DNA of 64,000 nucleotides from Frigoribacterium faeni (GTDB lineage: Bacteria > Actinomycetota > Actinomycetes > Actinomycetales > Microbacteriaceae), in NCBI RefSeq assembly GCF_011761235.1, contig NZ_JAAOYW010000004.1, positions 62,001 through 126,000 of the forward strand, given 5' to 3'. Made by a program: the position numbers and the translations under genes. The first letter of the stretch is position 1; the number at the start of each line of letters is the position of its first letter. This document shows positions 15,062 through 23,683 of this stretch, one piece after another. The notes below the pieces were generated by a model. That model worked only from the letters and a program-made list of their open reading frames with translations, made no database searches and was not told the DNA's origin.

Positions 15062-17335
15062 ATGCAGCGTCGCACCGACTCGTCCGCGCCCGAGCTCCAC
15101 CTCCGTCAGGGAGGCACGAGCGTCGTCCTCGACACCTCCGGCGCCGGCCTGCCGAGCATCGTCCACTGGGGCCCCGACCTCGGCGACCTCAGCCCCGCCG
15201 CCCTCGCCGGCCTCGTCCTCGTGGCCCGCCCCCAGCGCGTCTCCGGAGCCCTCGACGAACCGGCCCGCCTGACGCTGCTGCCCCTCGAGTCCGACGGCTG
15301 GCAGGGCACGCCCGGCCTCGTCGGCAGCCGGGCCGGCGCCTCCTTCTCCCCTGCCTTCGCCGTCACCGACCTCGACGTCGCCGAGAGCGACACCGACACA
15401 CACACCAGCACAGCCGGCACCACCCTCACCGTCACCGCCGACGACCCCGCCGCCGAGCTCCGCCTCGTCGTCACCCTGCGACTCGACCCGCACGGCCTGC
15501 TGCACCAGCGCCTCCGCCTCACGAACACCGCCGCGGGCTCGACGAGCCCCGAGTGGCAGGCCGAGACCGCCTCCGCGGCCGCCGCCCTCGACACCGCCGC
15601 GACCTACGAGCTCGGCGAGCTCGCCGCGACGTTCCCCCTGCCGCACACCGCCGGCGAGGTGCTCGACACCACGGGCCGCCACCTCCGCGAGCGCACGCCC
15701 CAGCGGCACGCGCTCACGGTCGGCCGGTACGACCGCGAGAGCCGCCGCGGCCGACCCGGGGCCGACGCCAGCCTGCTCGTCGCCGCCGGCACCCCCGGCT
15801 TCGGCTTCGAGCGCGGCCTCGTCCACGCCGCCCACCTCGCCTGGAGCGGCAACCACCGCGTCAGCGTCGAGCGCCTCGTCTCGGGCGCCGCCCACACCCG
15901 CCTCGCCGAGCTGCTCACCCCGGGCGAGGTCCGGCTCGGACCGGGCGAGAGCTACGAGACGCCGGAGGCGCTCGGCTCGTGGGGAGACGGGCTGACGCAG
16001 CTCTCGGCACGGTTCCACCGCCTCCTGCGCGCCCGGCCGCAGCACCCGTCGACGCCGCGCCCGGTGACCCTCAACACGTGGGAGGCCGTCTACTTCGACC
16101 ACGACCTCGCCCGCCTCAGCGCCCTCGCCGACGCCGGCGCCCGGGTCGGCATCGAGCGGTTCGTGCTCGACGACGGCTGGTTCCACGGTCGGCGCGACGA
16201 CACCACCTCGCTCGGCGACTGGTGGGTCGACGAGACCGTCTGGCCCGACGGGCTCGCGCCGCTGATCGACCACGTCACCGGGCTCGGCATGCAGTTCGGC
16301 ATCTGGGTCGAGCCCGAGATGATCAGCCCCGACAGCGAGCTCGCGCGGGCGCACCCCGACTGGATCCTCGGCCCCGGAGAGGGCCGCCTGCCCGCCGTCG
16401 CCCGCCAGCAGCAGGTGCTCGACCTGTCGAACGCCGACGCGTCCGCCTACCTGCTCGACGCGCTGGACGCGCTGCTCCGCGACCACGACATCGCCTACCT
16501 GAAGTGGGACCACAACCGCGACCTGCTGGAGGCGGGCGCCGGCTCCCCGGCACGGCCGGCGGTGCACGAGAACGTCCTCGCGCTCTACCGCCTGCTCGAC
16601 GAGCTGCGCCGCCGGCACCCCGGCGTCGAGATCGAGAGCTGCGCCTCCGGCGGGGCCCGCGTCGACCTGGGGATCCTCGACCGGACCGACCGCATCTGGA
16701 CCAGCGACTGCATCGACCCCGTCGAGCGCCTCGTCAACCAGAAGCACACCGGCCTGCTCGTGCCCTACGAGCTGATGGGCGCCCACGTCGGCGGGCCCCG
16801 CTCGCACTCGACCGGTCGGCGGCACGACCTGTCGTTCCGCGCCGGCGTCGCCCTGCCGGGGCACTTCGGCGTCGAGTGGGACATCAGCTCGTCCGACGTC
16901 GACGACGCGACCCTCGACGAGCTCGCCGCCTGGATCGCCGTTCACAAGGCGAACCGCGAGCTGCTGCACACCGGGGTCGCCGTGCACGCCGACCTGCCCG
17001 ACCCGGGCACCGACGTGCGCGGCGTCGTCGCGGACGACGGCAGCCGGGCGCTGTACACGTTCACGCAGGTGACGACGAGCGCGAGCTACCCGCCCGGGCC
17101 GATCACGCTGCCCGGCCTCGACGACGACCGCGAGTACCGCGTCCGGCTCGCGGCGCCGACCGACGTGCTCGGCGGCCCCGGCCAGTCGCCGCTCGCCTGG
17201 GCGCTCGACGGGGTCGTGCTGACCGGCCGTGCGCTGGGGCTCGGCGGGGTGCAGGCGCCGGTGCTGTTCCCCGAGCAGCTCGTGCTGCTCGAGGCCGTCG
17301 CCCTCCCCTCCCTCGTTCAGGAACACCGGTCCTGA
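15062..17335 (+). CDS. alpha-galactosidase, glycoside hydrolase family 36
   Basis: 757 aa, a typical GH36 length. The N-terminal beta-sandwich domain (about 1-330) is followed by a TIM barrel with LDDGWFHGRRDD at 369-380, FGIWVEPEM at 412-420, KWDHNRDL at 481-488 (Asp483 is the family nucleophile) and TSDCIDP at 547-553 (Asp549 the acid/base), then a C-terminal beta domain. It hydrolyses terminal alpha-1,6-galactose, as in raffinose or melibiose. There is no signal peptide, so it acts in the cytoplasm. The last codons and TGA stop lie within an intergenic repeat element that starts at 17315. The transcript is probably leaderless, and the GH13 gene follows. Confidence 0.95.
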   Translation: MQRRTDSSAPELHLRQGGTSVVLDTSGAGLPSIVHWGPDLGDLSPAALAGLVLVARPQRVSGALDEPARLTLLPLESDGWQGTPGLVGSRAGASFSPAFAVTDLDVAESDTDTHTSTAGTTLTVTADDPAAELRLVVTLRLDPHGLLHQRLRLTNTAAGSTSPEWQAETASAAAALDTAATYELGELAATFPLPHTAGEVLDTTGRHLRERTPQRHALTVGRYDRESRRGRPGADASLLVAAGTPGFGFERGLVHAAHLAWSGNHRVSVERLVSGAAHTRLAELLTPGEVRLGPGESYETPEALGSWGDGLTQLSARFHRLLRARPQHPSTPRPVTLNTWEAVYFDHDLARLSALADAGARVGIERFVLDDGWFHGRRDDTTSLGDWWVDETVWPDGLAPLIDHVTGLGMQFGIWVEPEMISPDSELARAHPDWILGPGEGRLPAVARQQQVLDLSNADASAYLLDALDALLRDHDIAYLKWDHNRDLLEAGAGSPARPAVHENVLALYRLLDELRRRHPGVEIESCASGGARVDLGILDRTDRIWTSDCIDPVERLVNQKHTGLLVPYELMGAHVGGPRSHSTGRRHDLSFRAGVALPGHFGVEWDISSSDVDDATLDELAAWIAVHKANRELLHTGVAVHADLPDPGTDVRGVVADDGSRALYTFTQVTTSASYPPGPITLPGLDDDREYRVRLAAPTDVLGGPGQSPLAWALDGVVLTGRALGLGGVQAPVLFPEQLVLLEAVALPSLVQEHRS

Positions 17336-17383
17336 TCCCCGCGGGAGGGGGACGCGGGTTCCTGAACGGTGCACGGATCAGGA
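17315..17383. repeat. TCAGGA-type palindromic element, copy 1
   Basis: GTTCAGGAAC (17315-17324) and TCCTGATCC (17330-17338) precede a 24-bp near-palindrome (17360-17383) with outer arms TCCTGA/TCAGGA around a CGGTGCACGG centre. The inverse of the first word, GTTCCTGAAC, overlaps the palindrome, so two interleaved pairings are possible. The element supplies the last residues and stop codon of the alpha-galactosidase. Other copies are at 45917 and 48716. Confidence 0.8.
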
Positions 17384-17453
17384 TCGCCGCACCCGCGCCT
17401 CCTGAATGATGGAGGCGGCACCTCACACCCCCCGGCAGGACGAGACTCGACGC

Positions 17454-19166
17454 ATGACCGACTCCACCTCCCCCGCCCCCACGACCGAAGGAGGAGCGGC
17501 GCAGCACCCCGAGGCCCCCTGGTGGACGTCCGCCACCGTCTACCAGATCTGGCCCCGCAGCTTCGCCGACGGCGACGGCGACGGCGTGGGCGACCTGGCG
17601 GGCATCCGCAGCAAGCTGGGGCACCTGCACGACCTCGGCGTCGACGTGCTCTGGCTGTCGCCGATCTACCGCTCGCCGCAGGCCGACGCCGGCTACGACA
17701 TCAGCGACTACGACGACATCGACCCGCTGTTCGGCACGCTCGACGAGTTCGACGAGCTGCTCGCCGAGGTGCACGCGCTCGGCATGAAGCTCGTCATGGA
17801 CCTCGTCGTCAACCACACGAGCGACCAGCACCCGTGGTTCGCCGAGTCGCGGTCGTCGGTCGACAGCCCCAAGCGCGACTGGTACGTCTGGCGCCCCCGG
17901 GCGGCCGACGGCTCGCTGCCGACCGAGTGGCGCAGCTTCTTCAGCGGCCCCGCCTGGCAGCTCGACCCGGCGACCGACGAGCACTACCTGCACATGTTCG
18001 CGGTCGGCCAGCCCGACCTGAACTGGCGGAACGCCGAGATGCGCGCCGCCGTCCACGCGATGATGAACCGGTGGCTCGACCGCGGGGTCGACGGGTTCCG
18101 CATGGACGTCATCAACTTCATCGCCAAGACCCCGGCCTCGCTCGAGCCCGGCGCGGCGGGCTTCGAGATGGACCCGTCCGTCCACGACCACCTGCAGGAG
18201 ATGCACCGCGAGGTCTTCGCGCACCGCCCCGACCGCCAGCTGATCACGGTCGGCGAGATGCCCGGGGCCACCGTCGACGACGCCGTGCTCTTCACCGACC
18301 AGCAGCGGCACGAGCTCGACATGGTGTTCCAGTTCGAGCACGTCGACCTCGACCACGGCCCCGACTCGAAGTTCGACGTGCGGCCGCTGCGCCTGAGCGC
18401 CCTCAAGCGGTCGCTCGCCCGCTGGCAGGAGGGCCTCGCCGACCGCGGCTGGAACAGCCTCTACCTCGGCAACCACGACCAGCCCCGCCTGGTCTCGCGC
18501 TTCGGCGACGACGGCCCGTACCGCGTCGAGTCCGCGACGGCCCTCGCCGCCGTGCTGCACCTGCACCGCGGCACGCCCTACGTGTACCAGGGCGACGAGA
18601 TCGGCATGACGAACGCGGGGTTCACCTCGATCGAGCAGTACCGCGACGTCGAGTCGCTGAACTGGCACGAGGAGGCGCTGGCCGCGGGCGCCTCCGAGGC
18701 CGACGTCCTCGAGTCGCTCCGCTCGCGCAGCCGCGACAACGCCCGCACGCCGGTGCAGTGGTCCGCGGGCGCCGCCGCGGGCTTCACGACGGGGACCCCG
18801 TGGATCGGGGTGACCGCGAACAGCGCCGAGGTGAACGTCGAGGCCGACCGCGCCTCCGGCGAGCGCAGCGTCTTCGAGTTCACCCGCCGGCTGATCGCCC
18901 TGCGGCACGAGCTGCCCGTGGTGCAGCTCGGCGCCTTCGCGCTGCTGGCGCCCGACGACGAGCGGCTCTGGGCGTTCACGCGGACGCTCGGCGACGAGCG
19001 GCTGCTCGTGCTCGCGAACTGCTCGGGCGAGCCCCTCGACCTCGACCCGGCGCTCGACCCGGTGCTGCGCCGCCGCTCGGTGCCCGACCTCGTGATCGGC
19101 AACACGCCCCACGGCATCGGCTCGCTGACGCTCGGCCCCTGGGAGGTGCGGGTGCTTCGCGGCTGA
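17454..19166 (+). CDS. alpha-glucosidase/oligo-1,6-glucosidase-type GH13 enzyme
   Basis: 570 aa from the ATG at 17454; an upstream ATG at 17406 lies in the repeat element. The motifs WWTSATVYQIWPRSFADGDG, DLVVNHTSDQHPWF (116-129), GVDGFRMDVIN (211-221, nucleophile Asp218), VGEMPGA (acid/base Glu268) and NHDQPR (Asp342) define a GH13 exo-glucosidase of the alpha-glucosidase/trehalose-6-phosphate hydrolase/oligo-1,6-glucosidase group. The valine in DLVVNHT, rather than threonine or isoleucine, favours small sugars. It is cytoplasmic. It lies 118 bp after the alpha-galactosidase on the same strand, so together they could take raffinose-family sugars or sucrose to monosaccharides. Confidence 0.92.
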   Translation: MTDSTSPAPTTEGGAAQHPEAPWWTSATVYQIWPRSFADGDGDGVGDLAGIRSKLGHLHDLGVDVLWLSPIYRSPQADAGYDISDYDDIDPLFGTLDEFDELLAEVHALGMKLVMDLVVNHTSDQHPWFAESRSSVDSPKRDWYVWRPRAADGSLPTEWRSFFSGPAWQLDPATDEHYLHMFAVGQPDLNWRNAEMRAAVHAMMNRWLDRGVDGFRMDVINFIAKTPASLEPGAAGFEMDPSVHDHLQEMHREVFAHRPDRQLITVGEMPGATVDDAVLFTDQQRHELDMVFQFEHVDLDHGPDSKFDVRPLRLSALKRSLARWQEGLADRGWNSLYLGNHDQPRLVSRFGDDGPYRVESATALAAVLHLHRGTPYVYQGDEIGMTNAGFTSIEQYRDVESLNWHEEALAAGASEADVLESLRSRSRDNARTPVQWSAGAAAGFTTGTPWIGVTANSAEVNVEADRASGERSVFEFTRRLIALRHELPVVQLGAFALLAPDDERLWAFTRTLGDERLLVLANCSGEPLDLDPALDPVLRRRSVPDLVIGNTPHGIGSLTLGPWEVRVLRG

Positions 19167-19210
19167 CCGCTTTCCGCCGCCCCAGGGCGCACGTTGACGC
19201 GAATCCCCTC

Positions 19211-19239
19211 TTGCGCCGATGCAGGTGACGCAATAGCGT
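19211..19239 (+). promoter_or_regulatory. promoter and inverted repeat before the Lrp-type gene
   Basis: TAGCGT (19234-19239) lies 6 nt before the ATG at 19246, a leaderless arrangement. TTGCG (19211-19215) and CGCAA (19229-19233) form an inverted repeat immediately upstream, a possible autoregulatory Lrp site. Confidence 0.5.
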
Positions 19240-19245
19240 CGGGTC

Positions 19246-20370
19246 ATGCAGAGCAGCGAGGTGGTCCAGCCCGGTGAGCGAATCGTCCTCGACGACGTCG
19301 ACCGCCGCCTCCTAGCCGCCCTCGCCGCCGACGGGCGCGGCTCGTGGGCCCACCTCGCGGCCGGCGCGGGCTGCTCGGTCTCGACGGTGCAGCGCCGCTT
19401 CGCACGGCTCGTCGACGCCGGCGTCATGACCGTCATCGCCGCGGCCGACGTGCTCGCCTCGGGCCTCGGGGTCTCGGTGATGACCCGCGTGCAGTGCGGC
19501 CCCGCCGACGTCGAGGCCGTGGTCGACCGGCTCCGCCGCCGGCCCGAGGTGCGCTTCGCGACCACCGTCTCGGGCTCGACCGACTGCGTGGTCGAGTTCG
19601 TGGTGCCCCGGTTCGCCGACCTGCAGGCGCTGCTCGGCGAGCTGTTCCCCGAGCCCGGCATCCGCACCGAGGCGCTGCCCGTGCTCCGCACCTTCACGGT
19701 GCCCTTCGCCTCGTTCCCGGGCGCGGCGGCCGGGCCGACCACGCCCGCCGCCTCCCCCCGCACTGCCACCACGGAACCCGCCCCCGGCGACGACGCCCCC
19801 GCGACGTCCCCCGGCGACGACACCCCGAACGCGGCGGCCCCCGACCTCGACGAGTCCGAGGGCGTCGTCCCGGTCGCGGCGACGGCCACGGACGCCGAGC
19901 GGCAGGTGCTCGACCTGCTCGTCGTCGACGGCCGCCTGCCGGTGGCCGACCTGGCCCGCAGCATCGGCAAGAGCGAGACCGCCACGGGGCGGCTGCTGCA
20001 GACGATGATCTCGTCGGGCCGGCTGCGCGTGGGCCCGCTGGTCACCCCCGACCTGCTCGGCCTCGACACCGAGCTGATGGTGTGGATCTCGGTCGCCCCC
20101 GACCAGCTGGGCGCCGCCGCCCGGCAGCTGGCGCGGCACGGGTCGGTGCACTACGCCGCCGCGACCGCGGGCCGGTTCAACCTGATCGGCCAGGCCTTCC
20201 TCGGCGGCTTCGCCGAGGTCTACGACTTCACGACGACCGTGCTCGGCGCCCTCCCCGGGGTCCGCGAGGTCGACGTGAGCGTCCAGATGACCACGCACAA
20301 GCGCATGTGGACCCCGCTCGTGGGCGGCCGCTTCGCCCGGGACGACACGGACGGCGACCCCGCCGACTGA
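19246..20370 (+). CDS. double-length Lrp/AsnC-family regulator (two HTH-RAM units)
   Basis: 374 aa, about twice a normal Lrp. Unit 1: helix-turn-helix DVDRRLLAALAADGRGSWAH, AGCSVSTVQRRFARLVDAGV, then the effector domain SVMTRVQCGPADVEAVVDRL. A Pro/Asp/Thr-rich linker (about 165-210) follows. Unit 2: DAERQVLDLLVVDGRLPVAD, SIGKSETATGRLLQTMISSG and a second effector domain (LMVWISVAPDQLGAAARQLA). Such fusions mimic the Lrp dimer in one chain. It is the first gene of a co-directional set ending at 26000 and is the probable regulator of it, sensing an amino acid or nitrogen metabolite (inference from family and position). Confidence 0.9.
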   Translation: MQSSEVVQPGERIVLDDVDRRLLAALAADGRGSWAHLAAGAGCSVSTVQRRFARLVDAGVMTVIAAADVLASGLGVSVMTRVQCGPADVEAVVDRLRRRPEVRFATTVSGSTDCVVEFVVPRFADLQALLGELFPEPGIRTEALPVLRTFTVPFASFPGAAAGPTTPAASPRTATTEPAPGDDAPATSPGDDTPNAAAPDLDESEGVVPVAATATDAERQVLDLLVVDGRLPVADLARSIGKSETATGRLLQTMISSGRLRVGPLVTPDLLGLDTELMVWISVAPDQLGAAARQLARHGSVHYAAATAGRFNLIGQAFLGGFAEVYDFTTTVLGALPGVREVDVSVQMTTHKRMWTPLVGGRFARDDTDGDPAD

Positions 20371-20515
20371 CCCGAGGAGGCGCGTCGCCGACCCCGCGAC
20401 CGTCTCGTCCGCCTCCCCCCGCCCTCCACTCCCCCGACCCCGACCTCTCGCACGTCGACCGTCCGCCTCGCGGACGTCTCCGGCGCGCCCTCGAGCTGTA
20501 CCCCGAAGGAGCACG

Positions 20516-21430
20516 ATGACCACCGACGACACCGCCCAGCCCTGGCAGTGGGACGAGCCGACCTGGCGCGGCCACGTCGAGCGCGTCCGCGCCGGCCGCT
20601 CGCTGCTGCCCGCCGCCGGGCCCGACCGCTGGCCGGGCGGCGCCGCCGTCGCCGTCGCGATCTCGTTCGACTCCGACCACGAGACCCCGTCGCTGCGCGA
20701 CGGCGAGACGTCGCCCGGCCGCATGGCCCAGGGCGAGTACGGCGCCCGCGCGGCCGTGCCGCGCATCCTCGAGCTGCTGCACCGGCACGAGGCGCCCGCC
20801 TCGTTCTACGTCCCGGCGGTCTGCGCGCTGCTGCGGCCCGACGAGGCGCCCGGCTACGTCGAGCGCGGCCACGAGGTCGCGGTGCACGGGTGGATCCACG
20901 AGCGGAACACGCAGCTCGGCCACGACGACGAGCTCGACCTGCTCGGCCGGGCGGTCGACGTGCTGACCGCCCAGACCGGCGTGCGGCCCACGGGCATCCG
21001 CACCCCCTCGTGGGACTTCAGCGACTCGACCCTCGACGTGGTGCGCGAGCTCGGCTTCGCCTACGACTCGTCGCTGATGGCCGACGACGTGCCCTACGAG
21101 CTGCTGCACCGCGGCGAGCGCACCGGCGTCGTCGAGATCCCCGTCGAGTGGATCCGCGACGACGCCCCCTACCTGATGATGGACAGGTTCGGCGGCCTGC
21201 GCCCCTGGATGGCGCCCCGCGACCTGCTGCAGATCTGGATCGACGAGCACGACGCCGCCCGCGCTGCCGGCGGCGTGTTCCAGCTGACCCTGCACCCGCA
21301 CATCATCGGCCACCCGTCCCGGCTGCTCGTGCTCGACCGCCTGCTCGAGCACATCCGCTCGACCGACGACGCGTGGATCACGACGCACGCGGCCCTCGCC
21401 GAGCACGTGGCGCCCGGCCTGCGCGACTGA
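20516..21430 (+). CDS. polysaccharide deacetylase/allantoinase (PuuE)-like hydrolase
   Basis: 304 aa, with ribosome-binding site GAAGGAG before the ATG. NodB-fold motifs: AVAISFDSDHE (Asp52, Asp54), the metal-binding pair in VHGWIHE (His124, His128), and GIRTPSWDFSDSTLDVVREL. There is no signal peptide, so this is not a peptidoglycan or chitin deacetylase outside the cell. Cytoplasmic members of this branch include PuuE allantoinases and other cyclic-amide or N-acyl hydrolases. The neighbours (importer, two dehydrogenases, M20 amidohydrolase) fit a small-molecule catabolic role. The substrate is not determined. Confidence 0.85.
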   Translation: MTTDDTAQPWQWDEPTWRGHVERVRAGRSLLPAAGPDRWPGGAAVAVAISFDSDHETPSLRDGETSPGRMAQGEYGARAAVPRILELLHRHEAPASFYVPAVCALLRPDEAPGYVERGHEVAVHGWIHERNTQLGHDDELDLLGRAVDVLTAQTGVRPTGIRTPSWDFSDSTLDVVRELGFAYDSSLMADDVPYELLHRGERTGVVEIPVEWIRDDAPYLMMDRFGGLRPWMAPRDLLQIWIDEHDAARAAGGVFQLTLHPHIIGHPSRLLVLDRLLEHIRSTDDAWITTHAALAEHVAPGLRD

Positions 21431-21521
21431 GCCGCCGCCTCCTCGGGTCCCGACCCGACACCCGACCAGCACCGCCCCCCGAACCGACTCACGGAACCAC
21501 CCGACGACACCGGAGGACATC

Positions 21522-22871
21522 ATGAGCACCGAGAGCACCGCGACCGACCCGCACGACGCCCCCGACGCCGCAGCGCCGGAGGCCGTCCACGACACCAAGC
21601 TCAGCCGCCGAGGCAAGAAGGCGATCCTCGCCGGGGCCATCGGCAACACCGTCGAGTGGGTCGACTGGGCGATCTACACGACCTTCTCGTCCATCTTCGC
21701 GCACCACTTCTTCCCCGCGGGCGACGACGTCGCGGCGCTGCTGGCGACGCTCGCCATCTTCGCCGTCGGCTTCGTGATGCGCCCGGTCGGGGCGGCCGTG
21801 CTCGGCGCCTACGCCGACCGGCACGGCCGCAAGAAGGGCCTGATGCTGACGATCGGCATGATGGCCGGCGCCTCGCTGCTGATCGGCATCACCCCCGACT
21901 ACGACAGCATCGGCGTGCTCGCCCCGCTGCTGCTCGTCCTCGCCCGGCTCGTGCAGGGCTTCTCGGCGGGCGGCGAGTTCGGCTCGTCGTCGGCGTTCCT
22001 CGTCGAGTCGGCCGCGCCGCGCCGTCGGGCCTTCGCCGGCTCGTGGCAGCAGGTCTCGGTCGGGGCCGGCGTGCTGATCGCCTCCGGCATCGGCGCGATC
22101 ATCACCTCGTCGCTCTCCGAGAGCGCCGTCGACTCGTGGGGCTGGCGCGTGGCGTTCGTCTTCGGCGCGGCGCTGGGAGTCGTGGGCCTGTGGCTGCGCG
22201 TCTCGGTCGAGGAGACGGACTCGTTCCAGACCGCCCGTGACGAGCGCGACGCCTCGCCCGAGAAGCACCGCAACCCGCTCGTGGCGATGGTGCGCGACCA
22301 CCCCCGTGCGACCCTGCGCGTCTTCGGCATCACCATCGCCGGCACGCTGCTCTACTACATGTGGGTCTCGTACATGCCGACCTACGCGGCCGTCACGACG
22401 GGCATCCCGCTCAGCCAGGCGCTGCTCGCCAACGTGATCGCGATGGTCGTGTTCCTCGTGCTGCTGCCCTTCGCCGGCATCCTCTCCGACACGATCGGCC
22501 GCAAGCCCACCATGGCCGCCTTCGCCGGCGGGTTCCTGATCTTCGCCTGGCCCGCCTTCATGCTGCTCGACGGGTCGTTCGGCATGCTGCTGCTCGTCGA
22601 GATCGTGGGCGTCGTGCTGCTGCTCGGCTACTCCGCGAACTGCGCCGCGATCATGGCCGAGCAGTTCCCGCCCGAGGTGCGCGCGACGGGCATCGGCCTG
22701 CCCTACGCCCTCGCCGTCGCCCTCTTCGGCGGCACCGCCCCCTACATCACGACGTGGATGAACCAGAACGACCTCGGCCACCTCGTCTGGGTCTACTGCG
22801 CGATCGCGGCCGCCATCGGCCTCGCGGTCTACCTGACGATGCCCGAGACCAAGGGCAAGGTGATCAAGTGA
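21522..22871 (+). CDS. MFS transporter, metabolite:H+ symporter (MHS) family
   Basis: 449 aa with 12 membrane helices. It shows the MHS start AILAGAIGNTVEWVDWAIYT, the loop 2-3 motif GAYADRHGRKKGLMLTIGMM, ARLVQGFSAGGEFGSSSAFL in helix 4-5, and the mirrored loop 8-9 motif GILSDTIGRKPTM. MHS members import organic acids, shikimate, alpha-ketoglutarate or betaines with protons. GGAGG is 7 nt before the ATG. It is the likely importer for the pathway encoded by its neighbours, and its end overlaps the next gene by 4 bp (GTGA). Confidence 0.92.
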   Translation: MSTESTATDPHDAPDAAAPEAVHDTKLSRRGKKAILAGAIGNTVEWVDWAIYTTFSSIFAHHFFPAGDDVAALLATLAIFAVGFVMRPVGAAVLGAYADRHGRKKGLMLTIGMMAGASLLIGITPDYDSIGVLAPLLLVLARLVQGFSAGGEFGSSSAFLVESAAPRRRAFAGSWQQVSVGAGVLIASGIGAIITSSLSESAVDSWGWRVAFVFGAALGVVGLWLRVSVEETDSFQTARDERDASPEKHRNPLVAMVRDHPRATLRVFGITIAGTLLYYMWVSYMPTYAAVTTGIPLSQALLANVIAMVVFLVLLPFAGILSDTIGRKPTMAAFAGGFLIFAWPAFMLLDGSFGMLLLVEIVGVVLLLGYSANCAAIMAEQFPPEVRATGIGLPYALAVALFGGTAPYITTWMNQNDLGHLVWVYCAIAAAIGLAVYLTMPETKGKVIK

Positions 22872-23683
22872 GGCGCCACGTCGTCGTCACCGGGGCCGCC
22901 AGCGGCATCGGGCTGCAGACCGCGGTGCGCTTCGCCGCCGACGGCGACCGCCTCACGCTGGTCGACGTGCGCGAGGCCGAGCTCGTCGAGGCCGCCGCGA
23001 CCGTGCGGGCCGCCTCGCTCGGCGCCGCCGCGACCTGGTCGGACGAGGAGGCGGTGCGCACGACGACCGCCGACCTCACCGACCCCGAGGCCCCTGCCCG
23101 CGTCGTCGACGAGGCCTGGTCGGCGGCACCCGTCGACGTGCTCGTCAACGCGGCCGGCGTCTACCCGGCCACGCCGTTCCTCGACCTGGACGCCGCCACG
23201 TGGGACGCCGTGCAGGCCGTCAACGTGCGGGCGCCCGTGCTGCTCACCGTCTCGCTGGCGCGACGCGTCGTCGGGGCCGGGCTGCGCGCCTCCGTCGTCA
23301 ACATCTCGTCGGGCGCCGCGCTGCGCGCCCGGCCGGGGGCCGCGCCCTACAGCACGTCGAAGGCCGCCCTCGAGATGGCGACCCGCGCCTCCGCGCTCGA
23401 GCTCGGCCCGCTCGGGGTGCGCGTCAACGCCGTCGCCCCCGGGTTCGTCGTCGTCGACAGCACGGCCAACCCGGTCAGCGACGAGTACGCGGCGGCCGTC
23501 GGGGCCAACCCCCTCGGCCGCCCCGGCGACCCCGACGACATCGCCCGCGCGGTGCTCTGGGTCGCGGGCGACGAGGCCGCCTGGGTGACCGGCTCGGTGT
23601 TCCGGGTCGACGGCGGCTCGTCGACCGGAGCGCACACCCTGCCCCTGCACTGGGGCGACCAGCGAGAGAAGGAGAACGCATGA
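22868..23683 (+). CDS. short-chain dehydrogenase/reductase
   Basis: 271 aa with a GTG start overlapping the stop of the transporter (GTGA), implying translational coupling. Classical SDR motifs: TGAASGIG (8-15), NAAG (94-97), NISSG (145-149, catalytic Ser) and the active-site pair in YSTSK (Tyr161, Lys165). LVDVRE after strand 2 has an Asp, favouring NAD(H). It oxidises or reduces a hydroxyl or keto group of the pathway intermediate; the substrate is unknown. Confidence 0.92.
   Translation: MRRHVVVTGAASGIGLQTAVRFAADGDRLTLVDVREAELVEAAATVRAASLGAAATWSDEEAVRTTTADLTDPEAPARVVDEAWSAAPVDVLVNAAGVYPATPFLDLDAATWDAVQAVNVRAPVLLTVSLARRVVGAGLRASVVNISSGAALRARPGAAPYSTSKAALEMATRASALELGPLGVRVNAVAPGFVVVDSTANPVSDEYAAAVGANPLGRPGDPDDIARAVLWVAGDEAAWVTGSVFRVDGGSSTGAHTLPLHWGDQREKENA

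Noticed and set aside
14059-17409. Very long open frame on the plus strand overlapping the ROK and alpha-galactosidase genes
   Set aside because: It is a shadow frame: its translation is Arg/Pro low complexity, while the GH36 and ROK frames carry full catalytic and family motifs.
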